Shown: positions 55,607 through 64,000 of the stretch, piece after piece
Layout of the letters: each line of letters begins with the position of its first letter
Position numbering within the stretch: the stretch's first letter is position 1
DNA from: Pseudohongiella sp.
GTDB lineage: Bacteria > Pseudomonadota > Gammaproteobacteria > Pseudomonadales > Pseudohongiellaceae
Reading direction: 5' to 3'
Assembly (NCBI RefSeq): GCF_011050365.1
Contig: NZ_DRFV01000008.1
Location: 62,001 to 126,000, forward strand
Length of the DNA: 64,000 nucleotides
Made by a program: the position numbers and the translations under genes
The notes under the pieces: model-generated
The model's input: only the letters and a program-made list of their open reading frames with translations
Told to the model about the DNA's origin: nothing
The model's database searches: none

Positions 55607-56176
55607 ATGAAAACTGACAAAGCGCCATCTAAAAACAAGACATTGGTAACAAAGTTGTTGTTTGCTGTTGTAGGCATGTTTGCTTTCGGATTTGCTCTGG
55701 TACCTCTATACGATGTGATCTGCGACATCACCGGCCTGAACGGCAAGACCAATAATCTTGCAGTCCAGGCCGAAGCCGGCGAGATCGTTGACGAAACCCG
55801 CGAAATTACGGTGCAGTTCATTGCCCGCGAGAACGCTGACATGGATTGGGGGTTTGTTCCCAGCGCCACCCAGGTCAAGGTCAAGGCCGGTGAAGTCAAC
55901 ATGATCAGCTACAAAGTGACTAACAGTAGCGACAGGGTCATGGTCGGACAGGCCATACCCAGCGTGGCGCCCAGCGCAGCCGCAGGGCATCTCAACAAGG
56001 TGGAGTGTTTCTGTTTTGAAGAACAGATCCTGCAACCGGGAGAGTCGGCGGATATGCCATTGCGATTTTTTGTTGATCCGGCACTACCAGCCGATATCGG
56101 CAAATTGACCTTGTCCTATACGCTTTACGATATCACGGAAAAAAGCAGCAAATTAAAAGCATTAGCAGCACGGTAA
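55607..56176 (+). CDS. ctaG: Cytochrome c oxidase assembly protein Cox11/CtaG
   Basis: Cox11 delivers copper to the CuB site of subunit I. The 189-residue protein has one membrane helix (about 14-34, 'LLFAVVGMFAFGFALVPLYD') and a periplasmic Ig-like domain with the copper motif 'ECFCFEEQ' at about residue 128 and 'MPLRFFVDP'. It lies between coxA and coxC as in most proteobacteria. The second oxidase cluster has no ctaG in view, so this one may serve both. Confidence 0.96.
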   Translation: MKTDKAPSKNKTLVTKLLFAVVGMFAFGFALVPLYDVICDITGLNGKTNNLAVQAEAGEIVDETREITVQFIARENADMDWGFVPSATQVKVKAGEVNMISYKVTNSSDRVMVGQAIPSVAPSAAAGHLNKVECFCFEEQILQPGESADMPLRFFVDPALPADIGKLTLSYTLYDITEKSSKLKALAAR

Positions 56177-56210
56177 ACGACAATAATATTGTTTTTTTTG
56201 GAGAAATAAG

Positions 56211-57137
56211 ATGGCCAGCGAAAGCTCCCATGAAACCTATTATGTGCCGGAACAGAGCAAATTTCCGTTCTTTGCATCCATTGGTCTGTTCCTGACAGTA
56301 TTCGGTCTGGGCGGAGTACTGAACGACATCAGCGCAGGGGCCAGTGTCACTGGTTCCACCTGGACGGCACTGATCGGCTTTACGATCCTGTCCTTCATAC
56401 TGTTCCAGTGGTTTGCCACGACCATACGTGAGAATCACGCGGGTCTGAACAGTGCCCAGCTCAAGCGTTCCTACGTTTGGGGCATGGGCTGGTTTATCTT
56501 CTCCGAAGTCATGTTCTTCGCGGCATTCTTCGGCGCCCTGTTCTACGTCCGACAGTTGTCCGTGCCCTGGTTGGGCGGCGAAGGCGACAAAGGCAGCGCA
56601 GGTGAGTTCCTGTGGCCGCAGTTCCAGGCAGCCTGGCCACTGCTGGTTAACCCGGATCCCTCCGCTTATCCCAACCCGCATGAAGGGCTGAATGTCACTT
56701 CATGGTCGCCCGCGTTTTTTGCCGGCTACCTGCCCTTCTGGAACACCGTAATCCTGATCACGTCATCGGTGACACTGCATTTTGCTCACGTTGCGCTGAA
56801 AGCTGAAAACCGCAAGCGTCTGATTCAGTGGATGTCGGTGACAGTCGGCCTGGGTGTTATCTTCCTGGGCCTGCAGGCACTGGAATATGTTGAAGCCTAC
56901 GGCCATTATGGCATTACACTGGACTCGGGTATCTACGGCTCAACGTTCTTCCTGTTGACCGGCTTCCACGGCTTCCACGTGACGCTGGGTACGTTTATGC
57001 TCACGGTCATGCTGATCCGTTGCATCAAGGGTCACTTCAAGCCTAACGACCATTTCGGCTTCGAAGCGGCAGCGTGGTACTGGCACTTTGTTGACGTGGT
57101 CTGGGTCGGCCTGTTTATCTTTGTATACTGCCTGTAA
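56211..57137 (+). CDS. coxC: Cytochrome c oxidase subunit III
   Basis: Subunit III stabilises the oxidase and its proton uptake. The 308-residue protein has seven membrane helices and 'RSYVWGMGWFIFSEVMFFAAFF', here in part, with the conserved Glu, 'SVTLHFAHVAL', 'GFHGFHVTLGT' and 'WYWHFVDVVW'. A periplasmic loop of ~50 residues between helices 3 and 4 is typical for this lineage. A terminator follows. Confidence 0.96.
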   Translation: MASESSHETYYVPEQSKFPFFASIGLFLTVFGLGGVLNDISAGASVTGSTWTALIGFTILSFILFQWFATTIRENHAGLNSAQLKRSYVWGMGWFIFSEVMFFAAFFGALFYVRQLSVPWLGGEGDKGSAGEFLWPQFQAAWPLLVNPDPSAYPNPHEGLNVTSWSPAFFAGYLPFWNTVILITSSVTLHFAHVALKAENRKRLIQWMSVTVGLGVIFLGLQALEYVEAYGHYGITLDSGIYGSTFFLLTGFHGFHVTLGTFMLTVMLIRCIKGHFKPNDHFGFEAAAWYWHFVDVVWVGLFIFVYCL

Positions 57138-57204
57138 GTCATTCGTGACAATCTGGCCTTACGCCTGAGCAAGGCCAGACGACAGCACAAAAAAGAAGAA
57201 CAAC

Positions 57205-57240
57205 AAAAAAGACGGCTCGCATGACGGGCCGTCTTTTTTT
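57205..57240 (+). terminator. Rho-independent terminator after coxC
   Basis: GACGGCTC (57211-57218) pairs with GGGCCGTC (57226-57233) across a 7-base loop, with A6 before and T7 after. It closes the coxBA-ctaG-coxC unit. Confidence 0.85.
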
Positions 57241-57281
57241 ATGCTCTGCTCAACAGATGCGTGTTTTGCTTCGCGCCTATC

Positions 57282-57488
57282 TCAGCTCCAGGGTGCGCCA
57301 AAGCTCAATTGACCGGTGCTGATACCGTAGAACACACAGATCATCAGAATAACGGCCAGAGTGACACGAACACCCAATGCATACATGACACGCTTGGAGC
57401 GGCCCTGATCTTTGTAGAAAAACACATAGCCAGCAACCAGGCTGACTACAATCGCAACCAGCAGAAGTATGATAATCACTCTGAGCAT
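57282..57488 (-). CDS. Small twin-helix membrane protein (DUF2909 family)
   Basis: A 68-residue protein with two membrane helices (about 3-24 and 39-58) joined by the short basic loop 'YKDQGRSKRV'. It matches the DUF2909 proteins that lie next to SURF1 in gammaproteobacterial cox loci. The function is unknown. It is on the minus strand, divergent from the SURF1 gene. Confidence 0.8.
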   Translation of the reverse strand: MLRVIIILLLVAIVVSLVAGYVFFYKDQGRSKRVMYALGVRVTLAVILMICVFYGISTGQLSFGAPWS

Positions 57489-57604
57489 GTTGAATCCCGG
57501 GGACGAAATAAATAGTCATATTAGCAGATCATAGTAGACTGCTGAACCGTAACTGACGACTGACACAGATCTGAATCTCCAGGTCTGACACCATAGAGGT
57601 CTGC

Positions 57605-58312
57605 GTGCGTCACTTTAACTGGAAACTGACACTGTTTACCGTGCTACTGCTTCCGTTGCTGGTCTACCTCGGTTTCTGGCAATTGCAGCGCGAACAGGAA
57701 AAACGCGAAACGCAACTCAGCTACGATCTGAAAGCAGCACAAGCACCGGTGCCGCTGGCGCAGATCGACTGGCAGGCCGTTGAAGACATCGCCTGGAGGC
57801 GGATTGAAACGACCGGACGCTACGACAACGACCGGCAGTTCCTGCTCGATAATCGCATTAATCAGGGACGGGTCGGATACGAGCTGATTACTCCGTTGCA
57901 AACAGACAGCGGGTTATTGCTGGTCAACCGTGGTTGGATAGCGCAGGGTCCGGATCGTCAGACCCTGCCCGACGTCAGTGTGACAGATGAGGGCGTAAGC
58001 ATTCGCGGAACAGTGTATGTACCTGGCGGCGATATCATGGTGTTAGGTGAGGAAGAGCCAGCCGGTGACAACCCCTGGCCCAGGGTGATTCAAAGTCTGG
58101 ATATGGCACAGATGTCAGCGCTGCTCGACGAGCCGGTACTGCCTTACAGCGTCCGCCTTGATGCCGGAGCGCCAGGACTCAGACAGATCAACTGGCAGCC
58201 AGTGACGCTGAGCCCGGAGACGCATCGGGCTTATGCGGTGCAATGGTTCTTTATGGCCGTGGTCCTTGTTATTTTGTTTTTGCTATTCAGTTTCAGACGT
58301 CCGGAGAATTGA
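57605..58312 (+). CDS. SURF1-family cytochrome oxidase assembly protein
   Basis: SURF1 proteins help insert heme a into subunit I. The start is a GTG giving 'MRHFNWKLTLFTVLLLPLLV'; the 235-residue protein has one membrane helix at each end and a periplasmic beta domain between. Hallmarks are 'LGFWQLQRE' after the first helix, 'GRYDNDRQFLLDNR' and 'LLVNRGWIAQG'. It is followed by the SCO-like gene after one base, so the two are coupled. Confidence 0.93.
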   Translation: MRHFNWKLTLFTVLLLPLLVYLGFWQLQREQEKRETQLSYDLKAAQAPVPLAQIDWQAVEDIAWRRIETTGRYDNDRQFLLDNRINQGRVGYELITPLQTDSGLLLVNRGWIAQGPDRQTLPDVSVTDEGVSIRGTVYVPGGDIMVLGEEEPAGDNPWPRVIQSLDMAQMSALLDEPVLPYSVRLDAGAPGLRQINWQPVTLSPETHRAYAVQWFFMAVVLVILFLLFSFRRPEN

Positions 58313-58313
58313 T

Positions 58314-58967
58314 ATGAAAGATCTGACCCGCAGCAAGCTCAAGCTGGCGTTCCTGCTGTTAATTGCGTTTGTGCCTATTACCATGGCGACATTTGCCTTC
58401 CGTGCCGCCACCGAGAACGGTGGTTTTGGTGGCGGCACCGTTAACAAAGGTAACTTTATCCTGCCGCCCGCTGACATTACTGATCTGGGTATGGCTGACG
58501 CAACTGGCGCGCCAATGTTCAGCAGCTTCGAAGAGTTTGTTGCGACGTTGGAAAGTGAAGAAGAATACGATGCACAGCCCTGGCTCATGGTCTACGTAAA
58601 TGCCGGTGCTTGTGATGCTGCCTGTGAAGGGCGTGTGTTTTATCTGCGTCAGCTTCACATTGTATTGGGCAAGAACGTCGAGCGGGTGCGTCGCTACTAT
58701 CTGCACGCCGACAGTGCTCCCATCGCGCAACAGACCGCTGATCATTTCCGCGAGGAGTATCCCAGTATGGGAATCGCCTATTCCTCCGCGCAGCAGCTGC
58801 AGCAAAGTCTTGCCGCCAAAGGTGTCGACATAGATTTGTCGACAGACGACTATGTATTTTTCGTCGATCCGGTTGGTAATGTCATGATGTATTACGATGG
58901 CAGTCACACCACGGAAGATATCAAGACAGACCTGGATCGACTGCTGAGACATTCAAGCCTGGGCTAG
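58314..58967 (+). CDS. SCO/thioredoxin-like protein of the cox cluster
   Basis: The 217-residue product starts one base after the SURF1 stop. An N-terminal membrane anchor (about 12-32) is followed by a periplasmic domain with 'NAGACDAACEGRVFYLRQLH', containing a Cys-x3-Cys like the copper site of SCO proteins, and 'YVFFVDPVGNVMMYYD' as in the thioredoxin-fold end of that family. Genes of this kind lie between SURF1 and ctaA in Pseudomonas. Copper delivery to CuA is inferred, not shown. ctaA and ctaB are not in the window. Confidence 0.75.
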   Translation: MKDLTRSKLKLAFLLLIAFVPITMATFAFRAATENGGFGGGTVNKGNFILPPADITDLGMADATGAPMFSSFEEFVATLESEEEYDAQPWLMVYVNAGACDAACEGRVFYLRQLHIVLGKNVERVRRYYLHADSAPIAQQTADHFREEYPSMGIAYSSAQQLQQSLAAKGVDIDLSTDDYVFFVDPVGNVMMYYDGSHTTEDIKTDLDRLLRHSSLG

Positions 58968-58984
58968 GTCAGCGTATGCAAATC

Positions 58985-59025
58985 AAAAAAGGGTGTTTGT
59001 CATTAAAGACAAACACCCTTTTTTT
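58985..59025. terminator. Bidirectional terminator between the two oxidase clusters
   Basis: GGGTGTTTGTC (58991-59001) and GACAAACACCC (59008-59018) form a perfect 11-bp stem with a 6-base loop, flanked by A6 and T7. It separates the convergent SCO-like gene and the second cluster's last gene. Confidence 0.92.
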
Positions 59026-59043
59026 GTTCTGGCAATTAGCGTG

Positions 59044-59400
59044 TCAATGCTCTACATGCAGAGGCGACCGGTCAGCGTCATGGCCGAAGTACTGCACCCG
59101 CGCATCCTCCGTATAATTGCCTTCAACGGCCATAAAGAAAATCAGTAACAGGAGTATCATCGGCGGCCCAAGAATCGTCAACGCCAACGCCATTCTTTCC
59201 CAGACCACATGCATGAAAATGGCGAGAATGAAGCCGGCTTTTAACGCCATGAATACCAGCACAAGCGTCCAGCGCATGACGCCTTGCACATCAAAATAGT
59301 CCACCATGTAGCTGAACATGCTTAACACAAACAGCAGTATCCAGATTTTTATATAAATGCCTAAAGGATGCTGCTGTTGTCCGCTTGCTGTTGTTGCCAT
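59044..59400 (-). CDS. Cytochrome c oxidase subunit IV-like protein
   Basis: A 118-residue membrane protein of the prokaryotic COX4/CyoD group, with three helices (about 15-32, 40-65, 75-95). Typical residues are 'ALKAGFILAIFMHVVWER', the middle helix with the conserved His. It is the last gene of the second oxidase cluster, after two subunit III-like genes. Confidence 0.85.
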   Translation of the reverse strand: MATTASGQQQHPLGIYIKIWILLFVLSMFSYMVDYFDVQGVMRWTLVLVFMALKAGFILAIFMHVVWERMALALTILGPPMILLLLIFFMAVEGNYTEDARVQYFGHDADRSPLHVEH

Positions 59401-59464
59401 GTGTATTCTCCTTCAGCGGTAAATCCAAAATTCTAACCAAGCTCGTTAACAGTATCCGCCGGTG

Positions 59465-60166
59465 TTAAAGCAGATAAAAGAAAGCGAAAATGAACACCCA
59501 GACAAGATCAACAAAGTGCCAGTACAGACCTGTGATTTCGACTATCTCGTAGCCTTTTTTCTCGTAGTGCCCAAGCCAGACTTTTCGCGCGACAACCAAC
59601 AGATAGATAACACCACCGGTTACATGCAGACCGTGAAAGCCGGTGATCATGTAAAACACCGAACCAAACTGATCAGCCCCCCAGGGATTGCCCCAGGGTC
59701 TGACTCCATAACCAATCAATTTGGACCATTCGTACATTTGCATGCCAACAAAGGTGGCACCTAACGCTGCAGTGGCGCACATCAGAATCACGGTCTTCTT
59801 CTTGTCCTTGCGATACCCGTAATTCACCGCCAGCGCCATGGTGCCGCTACTGGTAATCAGTACAAATGTCATGATCGCTATAAGAATCAGGGGAATCGGA
59901 TCACTGCCAAAAAATGACAGCGCGAACACTTCGGTTGCCAACGGCCAGGGATCTGCCGTTGAGATCCGGACGGTCATGTAACCGACCAGAAAACAGGAGA
60001 AGATAAAGGTATCGCTGACCAGAAAGATCCACATCATGGCCTTACCCCAGGGCACATGATATGTCTGTTTGTCGGCCGACCAATCGTTTATGAAACCAGT
60101 CACGCCGTCGGCTGCGGGAGCCGTACTACCACTGACGCTTGCATCAACTGTGCTGCTGTGACTCAT
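59465..60166 (-). CDS. Cytochrome c oxidase subunit III (second cluster)
   Basis: A 233-residue subunit III of the shorter type with five to seven helices. 'GKAMMWIFLVSDTFIFSCFL' (conserved Ser/Asp/Thr stretch), 'VGMQMYEWSKL', 'ITGFHGLHVTGGVIYLL' and 'GLYWHFVDLVWVFIF' identify the family. It is 56 bases after the neighbouring 208-residue gene, suggesting co-transcription. Confidence 0.92.
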   Translation of the reverse strand: MSHSSTVDASVSGSTAPAADGVTGFINDWSADKQTYHVPWGKAMMWIFLVSDTFIFSCFLVGYMTVRISTADPWPLATEVFALSFFGSDPIPLILIAIMTFVLITSSGTMALAVNYGYRKDKKKTVILMCATAALGATFVGMQMYEWSKLIGYGVRPWGNPWGADQFGSVFYMITGFHGLHVTGGVIYLLVVARKVWLGHYEKKGYEIVEITGLYWHFVDLVWVFIFAFFYLL

Positions 60167-60222
60167 GATAGATTCCTTGTTTTTCTATTCTTGTGTTCAA
60201 TCCTGCATCGACTGCGACGCGA

Positions 60223-60849
60223 TCATGTTGATATGAGCAGGTAGAACAACCCGGCCCAGATAACCAGCAGAAAATGCCAGTACCAGGCGCAAAGCTCCAG
60301 ACTCAGACGCGCGTCTTTGGCATCGCTGCCCAGTGCCAGTCGCAGTTGTGCTTTGCCCCACACCCACAGGCCGCCGAGCAAATGCAGGACGTGGATACCG
60401 GTGAGCAGATAAAAGAACGCATTGGCGGCATTGACCCGCAAACCGTGGCCCGCAGCGAGTAACTGTGCCGACACGCTGTATTGTCCGACTATAAACCCGA
60501 TCGCCAGCAAACCGCCGGCCAGCGATAACAGACCGGCGCCGGAGCCGAAACGCACCGAACCGGTTTTACGGGATTGTAATACCGCGAAATGGAAACACAG
60601 ACTGCTCAGCACCAGCACGCCGGTATTGACCCACAACATGGTGGGTGTTGCCAGCGGTACCCAGTCGCCCACCGTCATGCGAATAAAATAGGACACCACC
60701 AGCAGCGAGAAAAGCACACTGGCACAGGTGGCAAAAATAATCAGGGCCACCTTCTCATTGGGCATGTTGAATGCCGGTCGCGGATCGATGCCCTCCGGCA
60801 GTCCTACTGTGTTCCAGGGTTTTCTGGTGACATCACGATAAAAACTCAT
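60223..60849 (-). CDS. Subunit III-like membrane protein (second cluster)
   Basis: A 208-residue membrane protein with the late part of the COX3 fold: 'FFYLLTGIHVLHLLGGLWVW' and 'LCAWYWHFLLVIWAGLFYLL'. The N-terminal ~35 residues are polar. It starts 5 bases after the subunit I stop. Having two subunit III-type genes in one cluster is uncommon; whether both enter one complex is open. Confidence 0.85.
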   Translation of the reverse strand: MSFYRDVTRKPWNTVGLPEGIDPRPAFNMPNEKVALIIFATCASVLFSLLVVSYFIRMTVGDWVPLATPTMLWVNTGVLVLSSLCFHFAVLQSRKTGSVRFGSGAGLLSLAGGLLAIGFIVGQYSVSAQLLAAGHGLRVNAANAFFYLLTGIHVLHLLGGLWVWGKAQLRLALGSDAKDARLSLELCAWYWHFLLVIWAGLFYLLIST

Positions 60850-60854
60850 AACCG

Positions 60855-62615
60855 TTATGCTCCCTTGTGATGTGCATTTTTTTCATATTCTTCACCCGGC
60901 TCGTTCTGCGGAACAAAGTCCTTGTCCATGCCTGGCACACTGTAGTCGTACGCCCAGCGGTACACTGCCGGCAGTTCGTCGCCCCAGTTACCGTGTTTGG
61001 GTGGCGTGTCAGGTGTCTGCCATTCCAGCGTGGTAGCACCCCAGGGGTTACCACCGGCTTTCTCACCATGTTTCAGGCTCCAGAAAATGTTGATGAAGAA
61101 CAGGATCTGCGCGGTGGCAACAAAAATTGCCGCCAACGTGATATTGGCGTTCAGTACCTGCGCTGTTTCCGGAATAAAATCGGTATTGCCCATTTCGTAG
61201 TAACGTCGGGGTACACCCAGGAAACCCAGGTAATGCATCGGCAAATAAATTGCGTAGGTGCCCAGGAAGGTACACCAGAAATGCACCTTGCCTATGGTCT
61301 CGTTGAACATGCGGCCGGTTACTTTCGGGTACCAGTGGTACAGCGCTGCGAACAACACCAGTACCGGCGACACGCCCATCACCATATGGAAGTGGGCAAC
61401 AACAAAGTAGGTGTCCGCCAACGGCACATCAATCACCACGTTACCCAGGAACAGGCCAGTCAGGCCGCCATGAACAAAGGTAAAGATAAAACCGATGGCA
61501 AACAGCATCGGCGTATTCAGGCGGATGTTGCCCTGCCATAAGGTCAGTACCCAGTTGTACACTTTCAGCGCGGTCGGTATCGCAATCACCAGTGTGGTGG
61601 TGGCGAAGAAGAAACCGAAATACGGATTCATGCCGCTGACGTACATGTGATGCGCCCACACCATGAAGCTGAGACCACCAATGGCGATGATGGCCCAGAC
61701 CATCATGCGATAACCAAAAATGTTCTTGCGGGCATGGGTACTGATGACATCCGAGACCAGGCCAAATGCGGGCAAGGCAACGATGTAAACTTCGGGATGA
61801 CCAAAGAACCAGAACAAATGCTGGAACAGAATCGGGCTGCCACCTTCGTGGTCGTTCTGTGCACCCAGTTCCATCATTGCCGGCATGAAGAAGCTGGTAC
61901 CCAGCACCAGATCGAACCCCATCATGATGGCGCTGACCAGTAGCGCCGGGAAAGCAAACAGACCCAGCACCGTGGCCGTGAAAATGCCCCAGATTGACAG
62001 GGGCAACCGCATCAATGTCAGGCCGCGGGTTCGGGCTTGCAGTATCGTTGTGACATAGTTCAGGCCGCCCATGGTGAAGGCGATAATGAACACGGCCAAC
62101 GAAATCAGCATCAACAGAATACCGCCCTCACTGCCGGGGGTGCCATGTGAAATTGACTGTGGCGCATACAACGTCCAACCGGCCCCCGTGGGACCTCCCG
62201 GCACAAAAAAGCTGGCCAGCAGGATAATCACGGACACCAGGTAAAACCAGAAGCTCAGCATGTTGAGAAACGGAAATACCATGTCCCGGGTACCGCACAT
62301 CAAAGGGATCAGGTAATTGCCGAACCCGCCAAGAAAAAGCGCGGTCAACAGATAGATCACCATGATCATGCCGTGCATGGTGACAGCCTGATAATAGAAG
62401 GCCGGATTGATCCAGCTGACGGTATCCGGGAAGCCCAGCTGCAGGCGCATCAGGATGGACAGCCCCAGCGCAATCAGACCGACAAAAATCGCAACGCCGC
62501 CGTACTGTATTGCAATGACCTTGTGATCCTGACTCCAGATGTATTTGGTCACAAAGCTCTGCGGGTCGTGCAGCGCGTGAGCATCATCCTGGTCCGCTAA
62601 TGGAACATATGCCAT
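60855..62615 (-). CDS. Cytochrome c oxidase subunit I (second cluster)
   Basis: A second catalytic subunit, 586 residues. Ligands are in 'QAVTMHGMIMVIY', 'WFFGHPEVYIVALPAFG' (CuB His, cross-linked Tyr, A1-type Glu), 'VWAHHMYVSG' and 'VVAHFHMVMGV'. 'CGTRDMVFPFLNMLSFW' matches the D-channel entrance. The C-terminal ~75 residues form a polar extension with 'NPWGATTLEWQTPDTPP', common in the longer caa3-type enzymes. It is clearly different in sequence from the coxA product at 53868. Confidence 0.95.
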   Translation of the reverse strand: MAYVPLADQDDAHALHDPQSFVTKYIWSQDHKVIAIQYGGVAIFVGLIALGLSILMRLQLGFPDTVSWINPAFYYQAVTMHGMIMVIYLLTALFLGGFGNYLIPLMCGTRDMVFPFLNMLSFWFYLVSVIILLASFFVPGGPTGAGWTLYAPQSISHGTPGSEGGILLMLISLAVFIIAFTMGGLNYVTTILQARTRGLTLMRLPLSIWGIFTATVLGLFAFPALLVSAIMMGFDLVLGTSFFMPAMMELGAQNDHEGGSPILFQHLFWFFGHPEVYIVALPAFGLVSDVISTHARKNIFGYRMMVWAIIAIGGLSFMVWAHHMYVSGMNPYFGFFFATTTLVIAIPTALKVYNWVLTLWQGNIRLNTPMLFAIGFIFTFVHGGLTGLFLGNVVIDVPLADTYFVVAHFHMVMGVSPVLVLFAALYHWYPKVTGRMFNETIGKVHFWCTFLGTYAIYLPMHYLGFLGVPRRYYEMGNTDFIPETAQVLNANITLAAIFVATAQILFFINIFWSLKHGEKAGGNPWGATTLEWQTPDTPPKHGNWGDELPAVYRWAYDYSVPGMDKDFVPQNEPGEEYEKNAHHKGA

Positions 62616-62692
62616 GTAAACGTCCTCCCGGTATCAACCGAACCTGCGGTTATCTTTATTTTAGTTTTCGAAATTCGTTTTGGTGCCTTCCA

Positions 62693-64000
62693 TTAACGCA
62701 GGGTATTGATGTAGCTGAGCACATCGTTCTGCTGTTCCTGAGTGCGCATGGCTTTAACCATGGATGTCATCTGATAGCCGTAATCATCGTCGCGATGTGC
62801 GCCGCGAACGCCGTCGCGGTATTTCTGCAATTGAGTGGCCAGATACCAGTCGTCCATGCCGGCCAGCGCGGGCGCGTCGGTTGCCCAGCTGCCCTTGCCA
62901 TCATCACCGTGACAGGACGCACAATTGGCGCTATAAATGCGCATGCCACGTGCCGGGTCACCTTCGGTAATTGTTGTCGCCGCCGGTGACTGTGGCAGTG
63001 TCGCGATATAGGCAGAAACATTGGCGCGGGCTTCCGGCGAAGCCACCGTGTTTGCCATAGGCGCCATCATGGCACCCAGCTGATCACCTTCGGCTGCACC
63101 GCGGATACCCTGCTGGTAATAACGCAACTGGCGATCGATGTACCAGGGCTGCAAGCCGGCGAGTTTGGGTGCATTCACCTGTGGGTTGCCTTCGCCCTGC
63201 TGGCCATGACAGCTGGCGCAAACCATGAAGGATTGCTGGCCGGCGGCGATATCAGCGTCCGGTTGCTCCTGGGTTTCGGCAAACGTGGGTTGCGCCTGCA
63301 GCCACGCGGCATACTGGTCGGCCGGAGCAACTTCAACGCGCGCGCGCATGATGTGATGACCCAGCCCACAATATTGTTCACACAGGATATCGAAAACACC
63401 GGTACGGGTGGGTGTCAGCCACAGATATGACACCATGCCGGGGACCATATCCATCTTGATGCGGAACTGCGGTACTGTGTAGTTGTGCAGCACATCGCGT
63501 GAGCGCAGCAAGGCTTTCACCGGCTGATCGATGGGCAGCATCATGTAGGGTTTCTTGACGACCCGGTCATCCTGGCCATTGGGGTCGTCGGGGTTGATAC
63601 CCCAGGGGTTGGTTTCGGTAATGTGTTCGATGTCAGCGGTGCCCAACTGGCCGTCGTCACCGGGATAACGGAAGGCCCATTGCCACTGCGAACCGAAGGC
63701 TTCAAATTCAGTGGCCTCTTCCGGCACGGAGACAAACTGTGCCCACACAAACAGGCCGGGGGCCAGCATGGCGGCAACGCCAAGCGTTGTCAGTACGGTC
63801 AGGCCGGTTTCCAGCCGGGCATTCTCCGGTTCGTAAACCGCCTTGCTGGCTTCACCTTTGCGCTGACGATAGCGGAATACGCTGTACGCCAGGAACAGGT
63901 TCACAGCAACAAATACGAACCCGGTCACCCAGAATGTCAGGTTGATGGTGAAATCGACACTCGTCCAGTGCGATGCGATTTCGGTGAACCACCAGGGGCT
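62693..64000 (-). CDS. Cytochrome c oxidase subunit II with two c-type heme domains, 5' end cut by the window
   Basis: The frame stays open to the window edge (24 codons upstream of the first possible GTG), so the N-terminus is missing. The visible 435 residues have two membrane stretches ('INLTFWVTGFVFVAVNLFL' and 'GLTVLTTLGVAAMLAPGLFV'), the CuA cupredoxin with 'QWQWAF' and 'CEQYCGLGHHIM', then two cytochrome c domains, each with 'CASCHG'. Possible heme Met ligands are in 'MMAPMANT' and 'TSMVKAM'. The diheme fusion is rarer than the single one in the first cluster. Confidence 0.92.
   Translation of the reverse strand, partial: SPWWFTEIASHWTSVDFTINLTFWVTGFVFVAVNLFLAYSVFRYRQRKGEASKAVYEPENARLETGLTVLTTLGVAAMLAPGLFVWAQFVSVPEEATEFEAFGSQWQWAFRYPGDDGQLGTADIEHITETNPWGINPDDPNGQDDRVVKKPYMMLPIDQPVKALLRSRDVLHNYTVPQFRIKMDMVPGMVSYLWLTPTRTGVFDILCEQYCGLGHHIMRARVEVAPADQYAAWLQAQPTFAETQEQPDADIAAGQQSFMVCASCHGQQGEGNPQVNAPKLAGLQPWYIDRQLRYYQQGIRGAAEGDQLGAMMAPMANTVASPEARANVSAYIATLPQSPAATTITEGDPARGMRIYSANCASCHGDDGKGSWATDAPALAGMDDWYLATQLQKYRDGVRGAHRDDDYGYQMTSMVKAMRTQEQQNDVLSYINTLR

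Noticed and set aside
56975-56990. Another parS-like CCACGTG stretch in coxC
   Set aside because: Only one half matches the palindrome; the other half is unrelated and the codons are constrained by subunit III.
62944-62955. CACGTG palindrome in the second coxB
   Set aside because: Only six central bases match; the flanking TTC/GAA needed for parS is missing.

Overview
The window is a chromosomal, origin-proximal segment of an aerobic gammaproteobacterium. The gene order rpmH-dnaA-dnaN-recF-gyrB, mnmG-rsmG-parA-parB, atpIBEFHAGDC-glmU-glmS, glyQS, trkAH-rsmB-fmt-def and dprA-tsaC-hemF-aroE is the arrangement known from Pseudomonas and its aquatic relatives. G+C is in the mid-50s by eye. A TonB receptor with a regulatory plug-side domain and two heme-copper oxidase clusters suggest a marine or aquatic heterotroph of the Pseudomonadales/Cellvibrionales type. 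The genus cannot be named from the sequence alone.

Layout. 0-6 kb: the end of a receiver-domain protein, a FemAB/GNAT-like protein, a HexR-like regulator, then glmS and glmU for UDP-GlcNAc synthesis. 6-13.3 kb: a complete F1Fo ATP synthase operon on the minus strand with a clear promoter and terminator. 13.3-17.7 kb: mnmG-rsmG-parA-parB. 17.7-22.5 kb: mnmE-yidC-yidD-rnpA-rpmH, flanked by two regions with DnaA boxes. 22.5-28.8 kb: dnaA-dnaN-recF-gyrB on the plus strand, with two parS-like sites inside recF. 28.8-34.7 kb: an accessory insertion holding a predicted lipoprotein of the glutathione S-transferase fold, a TonB-dependent receptor and a Tat-exported PhoX-family protein. The last two each have a PhoB-box-like promoter. 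34.7-40.1 kb: plsC-like, gmhB, glyS, glyQ and an LpxL-like acyltransferase. 40.1-46 kb: trkH, trkA, rsmB, fmt, def. 46-52.3 kb: dprA, tsaC, hemF, aroE, a gamma carbonic anhydrase-like protein and oligopeptidase A. 52.3-64 kb: two cytochrome c oxidase clusters facing each other across a bidirectional terminator.

How it fits together. The region carries the core of replication initiation, segregation (ParA, ParB, parS), ribosome and tRNA maturation, membrane insertion and energy conversion. The two terminal oxidases are both of the proton-pumping aa3/caa3 kind. The first comes with its assembly factors (Cox11, SURF1, an SCO-like protein). The second has a subunit II carrying two c-type heme sites and two subunit III-like proteins.

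I did not find a CRISPR array, an insertion sequence, an rRNA or a tRNA. The most interesting signals are regulatory: a near-palindromic pair of DnaA boxes, DnaA boxes that coincide with the -35 elements of the divergent rpmH and dnaA promoters, a second DnaA-box cluster beside mnmG, the parS pair in recF, the paired PhoB-like boxes, and a 13-bp tandem repeat inside the cox operon.
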